A stretch of DNA of 64,000 nucleotides from Intestinibacter bartlettii (lineage in GTDB: Bacteria > Bacillota > Clostridia > Peptostreptococcales > Peptostreptococcaceae), in NCBI RefSeq assembly GCF_000154445.1, contig NZ_DS499566.1; one strand, given 5' to 3'. Positions 43,761 to 52,664 of this stretch are shown here, one piece after another. A program made the translations under genes and the position numbers. A model generated the notes under the pieces. It saw nothing but the letters and a program-made list of their open reading frames with translations, did no database searches and was not told where the DNA came from. Each line of letters starts with the position of its first letter. Position 1 is the stretch's first letter.

Positions 43761-45464
43761 ATGTATTCATCAGTCGATACAATTTGGGTATTATTAGGAG
43801 CTGCTTTGGTATTCTTTATGCAAGCAGGATTTGCAATGGTTGAAACTGGATTTACTAGAGCAAAAAACGCAGGTAACATTATTATGAAAAACCTAATGGA
43901 CTTCGCTTGTGGTTCATTAGTCTTTTGGATATTTGGATTTGGTTTAATGTTTGCTGGTAGTGGTAAACTAATCGGAGGACTAGATTTCTTTATCCAAGGA
44001 AATTACGGCGTCGAAGGTGGTTATCCTTCTTGGGCATATGTAATATTCCAAACAGTTTTCTGTGCAACTGCTGCGACAATAGTTTCAGGAGCTATGGCAG
44101 AGAGAACTAAGTTCAAATCTTATTTAGCTTATTCAATAGCAATAAGTGCATTTATCTATCCTATATCAGGTCACTGGATTTGGGGTGGCGGTTGGCTTTC
44201 TCAACTTGGATTTATAGATTTCGCAGGATCAACTGCAGTTCATATGGTGGGTGGAGTTGCCGCATTAGTAGGAGCTAAGATATTAGGACCTCGTATTGGT
44301 AAATATAACAAAGACGGCAGCGCAAATGCAATCCCTGGCCACAACATAACAGTAGGTGCTCTTGGAGTATTTATATTATGGTTTTGTTGGTTTGGATTTA
44401 ATGGATGTTCAACAACTTCAATGACAGGTGACGACAATATAATGCTTGCAGGTAGTGTATTTGTAACAACAAATATAGCAGCCGCAGCAGCAACTGTAAC
44501 AACAATGATATTTACTTGGGTAAAATATAAAAAACCAGACGTTTCAATGACACTAAACGGTTCTCTTGCAGGTCTTGTTGCAATAACAGCAGGATGTGCA
44601 GTAGTAAATCCAGTCGGTGCTTGTATAATAGGTATAGTCGCTGGTATAGCAGTAGTAGTTGCTATAGAATTTATAGATCAAAAATTAAAAATAGATGACC
44701 CAGTCGGTGCAATAGGTGTACATGGTGTATGTGGTGCAATAGGTACAATACTTACAGGTGTATTTGCAGTAGACGGTGGTTTAGCATATGGCGGAGGTGC
44801 TCACCTTCTAGGTGTTCAAACTTTAGGTGTTGTAAGTGTTATAGCTTGGGTAGTTGTAACTACTACTGTATTATTTAAAGCAATAGATGCTACATTAGGA
44901 CTTAGAGTTACTGAAGAAGAAGAAGTTGTCGGACTTGACAAATTAGAACACGGTCTAACAAGTGCATATGCAGATTTTGCTAAAGCTAGCACAGTTAGAA
45001 AATTAAAAACAGAAGCAGAAAAAGTATCTGTAGACAAAGCCGTTCCAGTTCAATTAGTAAGTAAAAGTGCATCTTCAGATGTAGTAGCTTCTGATATCAA
45101 ATTAACTAAGATTGAAATAATAACAGATCAAGATAAATTCAAAGACTTAAAAGACGCATTAAATGAAATAGGTATAATGGGTATGACTGTTTCAAACGTT
45201 TTAGGATGCGGTACTCAAAAAGGAGCCCCTAAATATTACAGAGGTATCGCCGTAGAAATGGAATTACATCCTAAGATATTAATAGAAATAGTAGTCGCAA
45301 AAGTCCCAGTACAAGCTGTTATAGACACAGCTAAAGAAGTTTTATACACAGGTAATATCGGCGATGGCAAGATATTTGTATCATCTGTCGAAAACGCAGT
45401 TAAGATACGTACTGGCGAAGAAGGAGTCGACGCACTTCAATATCCAGAAGCTAAAGCTAATTAA
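43761..45464 (+). CDS. amt: ammonium transporter fused to a C-terminal PII domain
   Basis: 567 residues. Residues 1-400 are an Amt channel with eleven membrane helices: FFMQAGFAMVETGFTRAKN at the start, DFAGSTAVHMVGG (about 153-165, pore His) and IGVHGVCGAIGT (about 317-328, second pore His). After a linker of about 55 residues comes a PII domain (about 450-560): KLTKIEIITDQDKF, a T-loop with GCGTQKG...YYRG, and IGDGKIFVSSVENAVKIRTGEEG. In normal systems a separate PII protein plugs Amt; here the sensor is tethered. AAGGAGG before ATG. Ends at a strong terminator. Confidence 0.95.
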   Translation: MYSSVDTIWVLLGAALVFFMQAGFAMVETGFTRAKNAGNIIMKNLMDFACGSLVFWIFGFGLMFAGSGKLIGGLDFFIQGNYGVEGGYPSWAYVIFQTVFCATAATIVSGAMAERTKFKSYLAYSIAISAFIYPISGHWIWGGGWLSQLGFIDFAGSTAVHMVGGVAALVGAKILGPRIGKYNKDGSANAIPGHNITVGALGVFILWFCWFGFNGCSTTSMTGDDNIMLAGSVFVTTNIAAAAATVTTMIFTWVKYKKPDVSMTLNGSLAGLVAITAGCAVVNPVGACIIGIVAGIAVVVAIEFIDQKLKIDDPVGAIGVHGVCGAIGTILTGVFAVDGGLAYGGGAHLLGVQTLGVVSVIAWVVVTTTVLFKAIDATLGLRVTEEEEVVGLDKLEHGLTSAYADFAKASTVRKLKTEAEKVSVDKAVPVQLVSKSASSDVVASDIKLTKIEIITDQDKFKDLKDALNEIGIMGMTVSNVLGCGTQKGAPKYYRGIAVEMELHPKILIEIVVAKVPVQAVIDTAKEVLYTGNIGDGKIFVSSVENAVKIRTGEEGVDALQYPEAKAN

Positions 45465-45519
45465 TATGCTAGTTAACTATAATCTATTTATAATTAATTA
45501 GGTCATAGTAATTACATTT

Positions 45520-45562
45520 AATCCTAGGATTATGATAGAGGTATCATATCCTAGGATTTTTT
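45520..45562 (+). terminator. terminator after amt-PII
   Basis: AATCCTAGGA / TCCTAGGATT stem followed by TTTT. Confidence 0.8.
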
Positions 45563-45680
45563 AGGTATTAATTTCATATATTTAATAAATTAATATATCA
45601 ATTATAATATTGGAATGCGTTTAATTTTATAGATATATTTTTCTTCCATATGCATATGAACCCTCTAATTATAATATTTT

Positions 45681-45863
45681 TTAACTATAGTTTATTAATC
45701 TATATTCTACAGAACTCATATATCCTAATACAGAATGTATACGTTTTCCATTATAAAATAACCCTATATATTCAAACACATTACGAGCTATTTCTTCAAT
45801 TGTAGCATAATTTTTTCTGTAAATATATTCTTTTTTTTATATTGAAAAAACTCTTCACAGTCC
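45681..45863 (-). pseudogene. IS3-family transposase C-terminal remnant
   Basis: The minus strand encodes KEYIYRKNYATIEEIARNVF, then EYIGLFYNGKRIHSVLGYMS and SVEYRLINYS before a stop at 45681. The EYI..FYN..R.HS.LGYMSP-type ending is diagnostic of IS3-family OrfB integrases. Upstream the frame shifts within AAAAAAAA (the preceding residues read CEEFFQYKK) and then ends. No terminal inverted repeat or rest of the element is found. Confidence 0.8.
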
Positions 45864-45879
45864 AAATTTCCTTGTAATT

Positions 45880-45920
45880 AAAAAAGAGGAAAAATCAAAA
45901 TTAGATTTTCCCTCTTTTTT
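45880..45920. terminator. terminator-like hairpin
   Basis: AAAAGAGGAAAAATC / GATTTTCCCTCTTTT stem with T runs on both strands, next to copy B of the dispersed element. It may end read-through from either side. Confidence 0.6.
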
Positions 45921-46037
45921 TATAACACATAGGAAATTATATTCCTTTGCAAATTGTCTATAAATATAATTTCCGTATATGTGTTTCAAAAAAATCTACC
46001 TTTTTAAAGCTCTTTAATAAGATAAAGATTTTTTTAT
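45916..46037 (-). repeat. dispersed two-hairpin element, copy B
   Basis: Reverse complement nearly identical to 7029-7149. Its first hairpin (ATCTTATTAAAG paired with CTTTAAAAAGGT, flanked by AAAAAAATCT and AGATTTTTTT) lies 13 bases after the tkt stop codon and can act as the tkt terminator. Its second inverted repeat has ends GAAACACAT and ATGTGTTATA. Confidence 0.75.
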
Positions 46038-46049
46038 ATTTAATTTAAA

Positions 46050-48032
46050 TTATTTTCCTACAACTTTTAATGCAGTTTCAACTACATTTTCAACTGTAAA
46101 TCCAAATTCTTTGAATAATGTTCCTGCTGGTGCAGATGCTCCAAAGTGATCAAGTCCGATTACTTCTCCATCTAAACCAACGTATTTGTGCCATCCGAAA
46201 GTAGATGCAGCTTCTACAGCAACTCTATTTCTAACAGCTTTTGGAAGTACGCTTTCTTTATATTCGTCGCTTTGTGCTTCGAATAATTCGAATGATGGCA
46301 TACTTACTACTCTAGCGTCAACACCTTTTTTAGCAAGTTCATCAGCAGCACCCATTATTAATTCAACTTCTGAACCTGATGCCATAAGTATTACATCTGG
46401 AGTTTCATTTTTAGAGTCTTTTAATATATAAGCTCCTTTTAATGCAACTTTTCCATCTATATCGTATAGTGGTAAGTTTTGTCTTGTTAATACTAATGAA
46501 GTTGGTGTAGTTTTGTTTGTTACTGCATAGAACCAAGCAGCAGCTGTTTCATTTGGATCAGCTGGTCTGAATACTGTCATGTTTGGTAAACTTCTAAGTG
46601 CAGCTAATTGTTCTATTGGTTGATGAGTTGGTCCATCTTCTCCAACACCTATACTATCGTGAGTTAATATATAAGTCACAGGTAGGTTCATTAAAGCAGA
46701 TAATCTCATTGCACCTTTCATGTAGTCACTGAATACGAAGAATGTAGCACAGTATGCTTTAAGGCCACCGTGAGCAGCTATTGCATTAGTTATAGCAGCC
46801 ATTGCGTGTTCTCTTACACCAAAGTGTATATTTTGTCCACTTCTGTCTTCTTTTGAGAAGAATCCAGTGTTTTTCATATCACTCTTATTTGATGGTGCTA
46901 AGTCAGCAGAACCACCCATTAAGTTTGGTATGAATGATGTTAATTTGTTTAAAACATCTCCTGATGCTTGTCTTGTAGCGCAACCTTTTTCGAATTTCCA
47001 GAAATCTTTATCATTTAATAATTCGTCAGTTACGTCAAGTTCATGCCATTTTTTATATTCAGATGCAAGTTCTGGATAAGCTTCTTCGTATTTTGCGAAT
47101 AATTCATTCCATTCTTGCTCAGCTTTTTCACCGTTAGCTATATATGTTTCCATGTTAGTGTAAACATCTTGTGGAACGAAGAAATCTTCATTTTCCCATT
47201 TCATTAATTCTTTCATTTCTTTTATGTTGTCAGCACCTAGTGGTTCACCATGAGCTTTAGCAGAACCTTGTTTTGCTGGACAACCATATCCGATTTGAGT
47301 TTTTACTATTATTATAGAAGGTTTAGAAGTTTCTGCTTTTGCGTCATCTATTGCTTTTGCTATAGCTTCTACATCGTTTCCGTCTTCTACATTTAATACT
47401 TGCCATCCATATGCTTCATAACGTTTGGCAACATCTTCTGTAAATGCTACGTCTGTGTTTCCTTCGATTGTTATGTTATTTGAATCGTAAAGTAATATTA
47501 ATTTTCCAAGACCTAATGTACCTGCAAGTGAAGAAGCTTCAGCTGAAACACCTTCCATTAAACAACCATCACCTGTTATTGCGTATGTATAATGGTCTAC
47601 TACATTAAATCCATCTTTGTTAAATTTGTCAGCAAGTTTTGCTTCAGCTATTGCAAAACCTACAGCATTACATATACCTTGTCCTAAAGGTCCAGTAGTT
47701 ATTTCTACACCTTTAGTGTGACCGTATTCTGGATGACCTGGAGTTTTACTTCCCCATTGTCTAAATTCTTTTATGTCGTCTACAGTTATTCCATAACCGA
47801 ATAAATGTAATAATGAGTATTCAAGCATTGAACCATGTCCTGCAGATAATACAAATCTATCTCTGTTTTTCCAATCAGGATTTTTTCCATTGTGGCTCAT
47901 TTTTGTCCATAAAGTATATGCCATACTAGCAGCTCCAAGTGGTAGACCTGGATGTCCTGAGTTTGATTTTTGTATAGCGTCAGCTGATAATACTCTAATT
48001 GCATTTATACATTGTAAATCTAAATTGTTCAT
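46050..48032 (-). CDS. tkt: transketolase
   Basis: 660 residues, a full-length single-chain enzyme of the non-oxidative pentose phosphate pathway; it uses TPP. SGHPGLPLGAASMAYTLW (about 24-41), GHTKGVEITTGPLGQGICNAVG (about 104-125), the TPP-binding GDGCLMEGVS (about 155-164), and EDGPTHQPIEQLAALRSLPN (about 464-483) are intact. The ATG at 48044 overlaps the ribosome site GGAGGA, so the ATG at 48032 is used. It lies downstream of tal on the same strand. Confidence 0.96.
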   Translation of the reverse strand: MNNLDLQCINAIRVLSADAIQKSNSGHPGLPLGAASMAYTLWTKMSHNGKNPDWKNRDRFVLSAGHGSMLEYSLLHLFGYGITVDDIKEFRQWGSKTPGHPEYGHTKGVEITTGPLGQGICNAVGFAIAEAKLADKFNKDGFNVVDHYTYAITGDGCLMEGVSAEASSLAGTLGLGKLILLYDSNNITIEGNTDVAFTEDVAKRYEAYGWQVLNVEDGNDVEAIAKAIDDAKAETSKPSIIIVKTQIGYGCPAKQGSAKAHGEPLGADNIKEMKELMKWENEDFFVPQDVYTNMETYIANGEKAEQEWNELFAKYEEAYPELASEYKKWHELDVTDELLNDKDFWKFEKGCATRQASGDVLNKLTSFIPNLMGGSADLAPSNKSDMKNTGFFSKEDRSGQNIHFGVREHAMAAITNAIAAHGGLKAYCATFFVFSDYMKGAMRLSALMNLPVTYILTHDSIGVGEDGPTHQPIEQLAALRSLPNMTVFRPADPNETAAAWFYAVTNKTTPTSLVLTRQNLPLYDIDGKVALKGAYILKDSKNETPDVILMASGSEVELIMGAADELAKKGVDARVVSMPSFELFEAQSDEYKESVLPKAVRNRVAVEAASTFGWHKYVGLDGEVIGLDHFGASAPAGTLFKEFGFTVENVVETALKVVGK

Positions 48033-48147
48033 ATTTTCCTCCATTATTTTAAATGTTGTGATAAAACTTGGATGACTTATTTCATTTATATATATTTAAT
48101 TACAGCAATTTTAAATCACCATAATTTTCAACTTAAATTATATCTTT

Positions 48148-48795
48148 TTATTTCCCGAAAGTTGCTTCCCAATCTTTTTTGAATTTTTCTATCCCTTGAT
48201 CAGTTAAAGGATGTTTTAACATTTGGTTTACTACTTTTGTTGGTACAGTAGCTATATCAGCACCAGCAAGTGCAGCATCTATAACATGTATTGGATTTCT
48301 AACGCTAGCTGCTATTATTTCAGTTTCTATACCGTGAACTGCGAATATTTCAGCTATAGTTCTTATTAAATCCATACCTGGTGTAGATATATCGTCTAAT
48401 CTTCCTAAGAATGGAGAAACATATGTAGCTCCAGCTCTTGCAGCAAGTAATGCTTGAGTTGCTGAGAATACTAATGTAACATTAGTTTTTATTCCTTCTT
48501 TAGTTAAAACTTTTACAGCTTTTAAACCTTCAGCTGTCATTGGTATTTTAACTACAATATTTGGATGTATCGCTGCAATTTCACGACCTTCTTTTATCAT
48601 TCCTTCTGCATCGTCACTTTTAACTTCTCCACTTATTGCTCCATCAACAATTGATGCAATTTCTTTTATAGTTTCTTTAAAATCTTTTCCTTCTTTAGCA
48701 ATTAAAGATGGGTTAGTTGTTACTCCACTTATAACGCCCATATCATTTACTGCTTTTATTTCATCAATATTAGCCGTATCTAAGAAAAATTTCAT
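48148..48795 (-). CDS. tal: transaldolase, small TalC/MipB type
   Basis: 215 residues, single TIM barrel of the fructose-6-phosphate aldolase/transaldolase-like subfamily: MKFFLDTANIDEIK, GVTTNPSLIAKEG (about 25-37), the Schiff-base lysine in VVKIPMTAEGLKA (about 83-88), TNVTLVFSATQALLAARAGATYVSPFLGRLDD. Together with tkt it connects pentose phosphates with glycolysis. AAGGAGG precedes ATG. A CcpA-type sequence TGAAAACGTTAAGGA, one mismatch from consensus, overlaps the leader. Confidence 0.94.
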   Translation of the reverse strand: MKFFLDTANIDEIKAVNDMGVISGVTTNPSLIAKEGKDFKETIKEIASIVDGAISGEVKSDDAEGMIKEGREIAAIHPNIVVKIPMTAEGLKAVKVLTKEGIKTNVTLVFSATQALLAARAGATYVSPFLGRLDDISTPGMDLIRTIAEIFAVHGIETEIIAASVRNPIHVIDAALAGADIATVPTKVVNQMLKHPLTDQGIEKFKKDWEATFGK

Positions 48796-49195
48796 TTTTA
48801 TTCCTCCTTAACGTTTTCATCTTCATCATCACTATTATAGCATGTATTGTTCGAATTTCTACAAAAATATAATAATTTTTTATATAAAATATGATATAAA
48901 TTTTATTTTTACGTCTGAATATTTGCAAAAAGTCGAATTATGCACTCCAGGAAAACGTTTTGTAAAAATTCAGGTTTTATTAATATTTAATACTTATTTT
49001 ACTTTTACATTTGTAAAAATATTGAACTTTTGTAATTATAAACATTTTCCCTTTTAAAAAATTATCTACCTTCTATTTATATTTTCACAAACTTCAAAAC
49101 TTATGAAGAAAAATAATAAATTTGTGATATAATACTAAAATGATGTACTTAAAAAGACTCAAAATCTATAATATTTATGAAAAAGGTGAGTTAAG
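48796..49195. other. 400-base intergenic region between divergent tal and radical SAM gene
   Basis: AT-rich, no credible coding frame. A possible cre half-site overlaps the tal ribosome site, and a palindromic AAAACGTTTT lies near 48953. The last bases carry AGGTGAG of the next gene. Confidence 0.4.
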
Positions 49196-50140
49196 ATGAC
49201 AAAATTCAAATACGCATTTGATGATAATAAAAGATACCATACATGGAATTACTATCTTAGAAATACATTTGGTGAAAAAGTATTTAAAGTTTCTTTAAAT
49301 GGCGGATTTACCTGCCCAAATTTAGATGGAAAAGTATCAAGAGGTGGATGTACTTATTGCAGCAATAGTGGCTCTGGAGACTTTGCAGGAAATCCTGCTA
49401 GCCCACTTAGCGAACAATTCAATGAGATAAAAGCTATGATGCATAAAAAATGGCCTAATGCCAAATATATAGCTTATTTCCAAGCTTATACTAATACTTA
49501 TGCACCTTTAAATGTATTAAAAGATAAATTTGAAGAAGCACTATCTTTTGAAAATGTAATTGGTCTTTCAATATCTACAAGACCTGATTGTTTAGAAGAT
49601 GATGTAGTTGACTATTTAGCAGAATTAAATGAAAGAACTAATTTATGGGTTGAACTAGGACTTCAAACTATACATGATGTTACTTCTAAAAAAATAAATA
49701 GAGGACACGACTACGATACATTCTTAGAAGGGCTTAAAAAACTTCAAGATAGAAATATTAAGGTAGTAGTTCATATTATAAATGGACTTCCTGGTGAAGA
49801 CTACAACATGATGATGGAGACTGCAAAAGCAGTTGCAGATATGAATGTTCATGGAATAAAAATCCATCTTTTACATGTTATAAAAGATACTGCTCTAGCA
49901 AGATCATTAGAGAAAAAACAATTTGAGCTTATGGATAGAGATGACTATATAAATCTAGTATGTGACCAACTTGAAATACTCCCTCCTGAGATGATAATTC
50001 ATAGACTTACAGGAGACGGTAAAAGAGACGAGCTTGTTGGACCTATGTGGAGTCTAAAAAAATGGGAAGTTTTAAACGATATAGATAAAACTCTAAAAGA
50101 AAGAGATACTTATCAAGGTATTTATTATAATAAAAAATAA
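49196..50140 (+). CDS. radical SAM protein, TIGR01212/YhcC family
   Basis: 314 residues. The cluster motif is widely spaced: GGFTCPNLDGKVSRGGCTYCSNSG (about 38-61), as in the Elp3-like YhcC group with C-x(n)-C-x2-C. It continues with YFQAYTNTYAPL, ISTRPDCLEDDVVDYL, WVELGLQTIHD and HIINGLPGED, all standard for this family. It uses SAM and a 4Fe-4S cluster; the substrate is not established (tRNA or coproporphyrin-like roles have been proposed for relatives). Monocistronic. Confidence 0.88.
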   Translation: MTKFKYAFDDNKRYHTWNYYLRNTFGEKVFKVSLNGGFTCPNLDGKVSRGGCTYCSNSGSGDFAGNPASPLSEQFNEIKAMMHKKWPNAKYIAYFQAYTNTYAPLNVLKDKFEEALSFENVIGLSISTRPDCLEDDVVDYLAELNERTNLWVELGLQTIHDVTSKKINRGHDYDTFLEGLKKLQDRNIKVVVHIINGLPGEDYNMMMETAKAVADMNVHGIKIHLLHVIKDTALARSLEKKQFELMDRDDYINLVCDQLEILPPEMIIHRLTGDGKRDELVGPMWSLKKWEVLNDIDKTLKERDTYQGIYYNKK

Positions 50141-50187
50141 GATTAAAATAATTAATATTTATAGAAAAATATAATTTTCTATAAAAT

Positions 50188-50227
50188 AAAAGGGCTGCTG
50201 TGCTGCAAATAGTACAAAGCCCTTTTT
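50188..50227. terminator. bidirectional terminator
   Basis: AAAAGGGCT / AGCCCTTTTT outer stem between convergent genes. Confidence 0.7.
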
Positions 50228-50239
50228 ATATTACTTAAT

Positions 50240-51184
50240 TTATTTTTGACAATCTGTCGCAACTTCTGCAACATAATTTGGATCTAATTCTTTATTTTCC
50301 TTAACTTCTTCGATTGCCTTAACTGCTATAAAAGTAGATGCTACCATAAATAAAACACCAAATATTTTTACAACAGAAAAATCTTCACCAAGAAGTGTCC
50401 ATCCTATTATAACTGATAAAACAAGTTCTATCGATGCAACTACTCCTGCTATAGATAACTCTACGCCTTTTAATATCCCCTTTGAATAAACAATATAAGA
50501 CATTGCTGTAGGTATTATGCCAATAAATAATATATACATAAGTACTCTCATATTATCTATTTTAGAAATTGTATGGATTGGATTAACTCTAAAGCACATT
50601 ATAATTGCTGCAATTAAAAATGCATATGCACTCATTGTTATATTATCCATTTCTTTTAATGCATTTTTATTGAATATAGGAAGCATAGCATATGTTATAG
50701 CTGCCATTATCCCTGCTATAATACCACCGATATTTAATTCTTTTATTTCGATTTTTCCTCCTGTTACTGCTAAAAATGCACCGATTACACAGAATATCAA
50801 TGATAGTATTTTTATTTTATTGATTTTTTCTTTGTATACTATCTTAGAAAAGATTGCTACAAATACTGGCGATACATAAAGCAATACAGCGGCCATAGAC
50901 GCCCCTACCATCGATATAGAGCCCATATAAGCTATATTAAATATAAACTGACATACTATACCGATTGCAAATACGTATAGTATCCCTTTTTTCGTTATTT
51001 TAAACATTGTAGGCATAGTTATTTTTCCATATATACTAATAACTATAAATCCACCTACCATTCTGAAAAATGCAACTTCTTCAGGTGAAAAATTATAATC
51101 GCTAATTTTACTTACTAAAAATCCAAGTGTTGACCAAAAAATTCCTGCAAGTAAAATATAAAAATATCCTATTTTACTCTTCAT
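50240..51184 (-). CDS. EamA-family (DMT) transporter
   Basis: 314 residues, ten membrane helices in two EamA repeats: YILLAGIFWSTLGFLVSK (about 9-26) and IGGIIAGIMAAITYAMLPIF (about 150-170). The C-terminal tail is hydrophilic (KAIEEVKENKELDPNYVAEV), as normal. The substrate is unknown. AGGAGG precedes the ATG. It is intact, unlike the frameshifted relative at 12 kb, and only distantly similar to it. Confidence 0.87.
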   Translation of the reverse strand: MKSKIGYFYILLAGIFWSTLGFLVSKISDYNFSPEEVAFFRMVGGFIVISIYGKITMPTMFKITKKGILYVFAIGIVCQFIFNIAYMGSISMVGASMAAVLLYVSPVFVAIFSKIVYKEKINKIKILSLIFCVIGAFLAVTGGKIEIKELNIGGIIAGIMAAITYAMLPIFNKNALKEMDNITMSAYAFLIAAIIMCFRVNPIHTISKIDNMRVLMYILFIGIIPTAMSYIVYSKGILKGVELSIAGVVASIELVLSVIIGWTLLGEDFSVVKIFGVLFMVASTFIAVKAIEEVKENKELDPNYVAEVATDCQK

Positions 51185-51232
51185 AACTTCCTCCTTATCA
51201 TTTACAAATTTTCAATATTTTTCAAAAAAATA

Positions 51233-51266
51233 AAATTAGAGTGTAAAATATCCACACCCTAATTTT
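51233..51266 (-). terminator. terminator after the DJ-1 gene
   Basis: AAATTAG(A)GTGT / ACACCCTAATTTT stem followed on the minus strand by ATTTTTTTG. Confidence 0.65.
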
Positions 51267-51317
51267 ATCAATTTCTTATAAAACAATTTTCCGGTACTAT
51301 CTTTTTTGTTTGGATTT

Positions 51318-51884
51318 TTATTTAGAATGATCTAAATAAAAATCTACTAACATATCTTTCTTTATTTCTTCAGCCTTATCTTTATATCCTAATTCTTCTA
51401 ATATTTTAAAAGCAAATTCTAATGCTGTAGCAGGACCTCTACTAGTTATTATATTCTTATCTACAACTACTATTTGGTTTTCTAAATAATTAACTTTTTC
51501 TCTGCCTTTTATAAAACCTGGATATGATGTACATTTTTTGTCATCTAATATACCGAATTGTTCTAGAGTTTGTGGAGCAGCGCATATAGCTGCAACTATT
51601 TTACCTTCATCATTAAATTTAATTGCTATATCTTTTACTCTTTTATCAAGTAAATTATCAGCTCCCGGCAGTCCCCCTGGTAAAACTATAGCATCATATT
51701 CATCTTGGTCTATGTTATCTATTATACAATCAGATTGTATTATTATATTGTGTGTTCCTCTTACAAATTCATCTTTTATAGAGCATAAATCACATTTTAA
51801 ACTAGCTCTTCTAAGCACGTCTACTACTGATAGAGCTTCTATTTCCTCAAATCCATCTGCTAAAAATACTAATACTTTCTTCAT
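51318..51884 (-). CDS. DJ-1/PfpI family protein
   Basis: 188 residues, class I glutamine-amidotransferase-like fold of the DJ-1 (YajL/ThiJ) branch: VFLADGFEEIEALSVVDVLRRA (about 6-27, with the conserved Glu that tunes the cysteine), VLPGGLPGADNL, and the nucleophile elbow AAICAAPQTL (Cys about 101). Members act as deglycases, chaperones or oxidative-stress proteins; the exact reaction is not predictable. AAAGGAG before ATG. Confidence 0.88.
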   Translation of the reverse strand: MKKVLVFLADGFEEIEALSVVDVLRRASLKCDLCSIKDEFVRGTHNIIIQSDCIIDNIDQDEYDAIVLPGGLPGADNLLDKRVKDIAIKFNDEGKIVAAICAAPQTLEQFGILDDKKCTSYPGFIKGREKVNYLENQIVVVDKNIITSRGPATALEFAFKILEELGYKDKAEEIKKDMLVDFYLDHSK

Positions 51885-52020
51885 TCCTAATTCTCCTTTG
51901 CTTTACAATATATAAAGTTTTTTTATTGTAAATTTTTAATTTTCTTGATATTATTATAATAGTTAGGTAAATATATAACTATAACTTAATTATATAATTA
52001 TTATATGGAAGGTGCAATTA

Positions 52021-52608
52021 ATGATTTTAAATACACATTTAACAATTTCAAATGCGCTTATCGAAAACTTAGATTCAAGCAAATCTTTCTTTATAAGCGA
52101 AAAGAATTTTATTTACGGTAATATCAAACCGGATATGACTTCTAAATACGTCTTACATAAGCATTATTTAAAAGAATCTTTTGATATGATAATAGGAAAA
52201 ATAAAATCTTTATGCAAATTATCATTAGACTTTATCGAAAAGTATTTTTCCATTAGTAAATTTAGTCAAGAATTAGGAGTTATATGCCATTTTTTATGCG
52301 ATTTTTTCTGTGTACCACATAGTCAGCGTTGGGAATTTTCACATAGCTTTAAAAAACATGTAATTTATGAGAAAGATCTTCAGTCTATTGCCAAAGATAC
52401 AAATTTTAAAACTTTAGAAAAAACTTCTATACATCATATTGGTGTCGAAGAATTTTTTAATAAACTGTATAAAGAATATGTCAAAAAAGAAGATTTTGAA
52501 AATGACTTATTTTTCTCAACATATATGTGCAATAGTGTTGTAGACTATATATTAAATTGCATATTAGATAACACTGTTAGATCTTATACTCTACAAATTT
52601 GTGGTTAG
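52021..52608 (+). CDS. zinc-dependent phospholipase C-like protein
   Basis: 195 residues. The order of metal-binding residues follows the zinc phospholipase C fold: NTHLTISNAL near the N-terminus, FIYGNIKPDMTSKYVLHKHYLKESF (about 30-55), and ELGVICHFLCDFFCVPHSQRW (about 84-104). There is no signal peptide, so it is likely intracellular, unlike secreted toxins of this fold. A GTG nine bases earlier is too close to GGAAGG, so ATG 52021 is chosen. Single gene. Confidence 0.75.
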   Translation: MILNTHLTISNALIENLDSSKSFFISEKNFIYGNIKPDMTSKYVLHKHYLKESFDMIIGKIKSLCKLSLDFIEKYFSISKFSQELGVICHFLCDFFCVPHSQRWEFSHSFKKHVIYEKDLQSIAKDTNFKTLEKTSIHHIGVEEFFNKLYKEYVKKEDFENDLFFSTYMCNSVVDYILNCILDNTVRSYTLQICG

Positions 52609-52630
52609 TATTAAATTAATATGAATATAT

Positions 52631-52660
52631 AACTGGATGTCAACAACATCCAGTTTTTTT
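52631..52660. terminator. bidirectional terminator
   Basis: Perfect AACTGGATGT / ACATCCAGTT stem with T run, between convergent genes. Confidence 0.85.
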
Positions 52661-52664
52661 CATT

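Larger units (their letters stand above)
45563..46049. other. gene-free stretch with IS remnant, terminator and repeat
   Basis: 487 bases without an intact gene. In order it holds the transposase remnant (45681-45863), a terminator-like hairpin (45880-45920) and copy B of the dispersed element. The first 120 bases show nothing else. Confidence 0.6.

Noticed and set aside
48806..48820. CcpA cre site upstream of tal
   Set aside because: One mismatch to the consensus and overlap with the ribosome site; AT-rich sequence makes chance matches likely, so it is not listed as a feature.
48842..49057. Plus-strand frame of 71 codons between tal and the radical SAM gene
   Set aside because: No ribosome site, Phe/Tyr/Ile-rich composition of untranslated AT-rich DNA.
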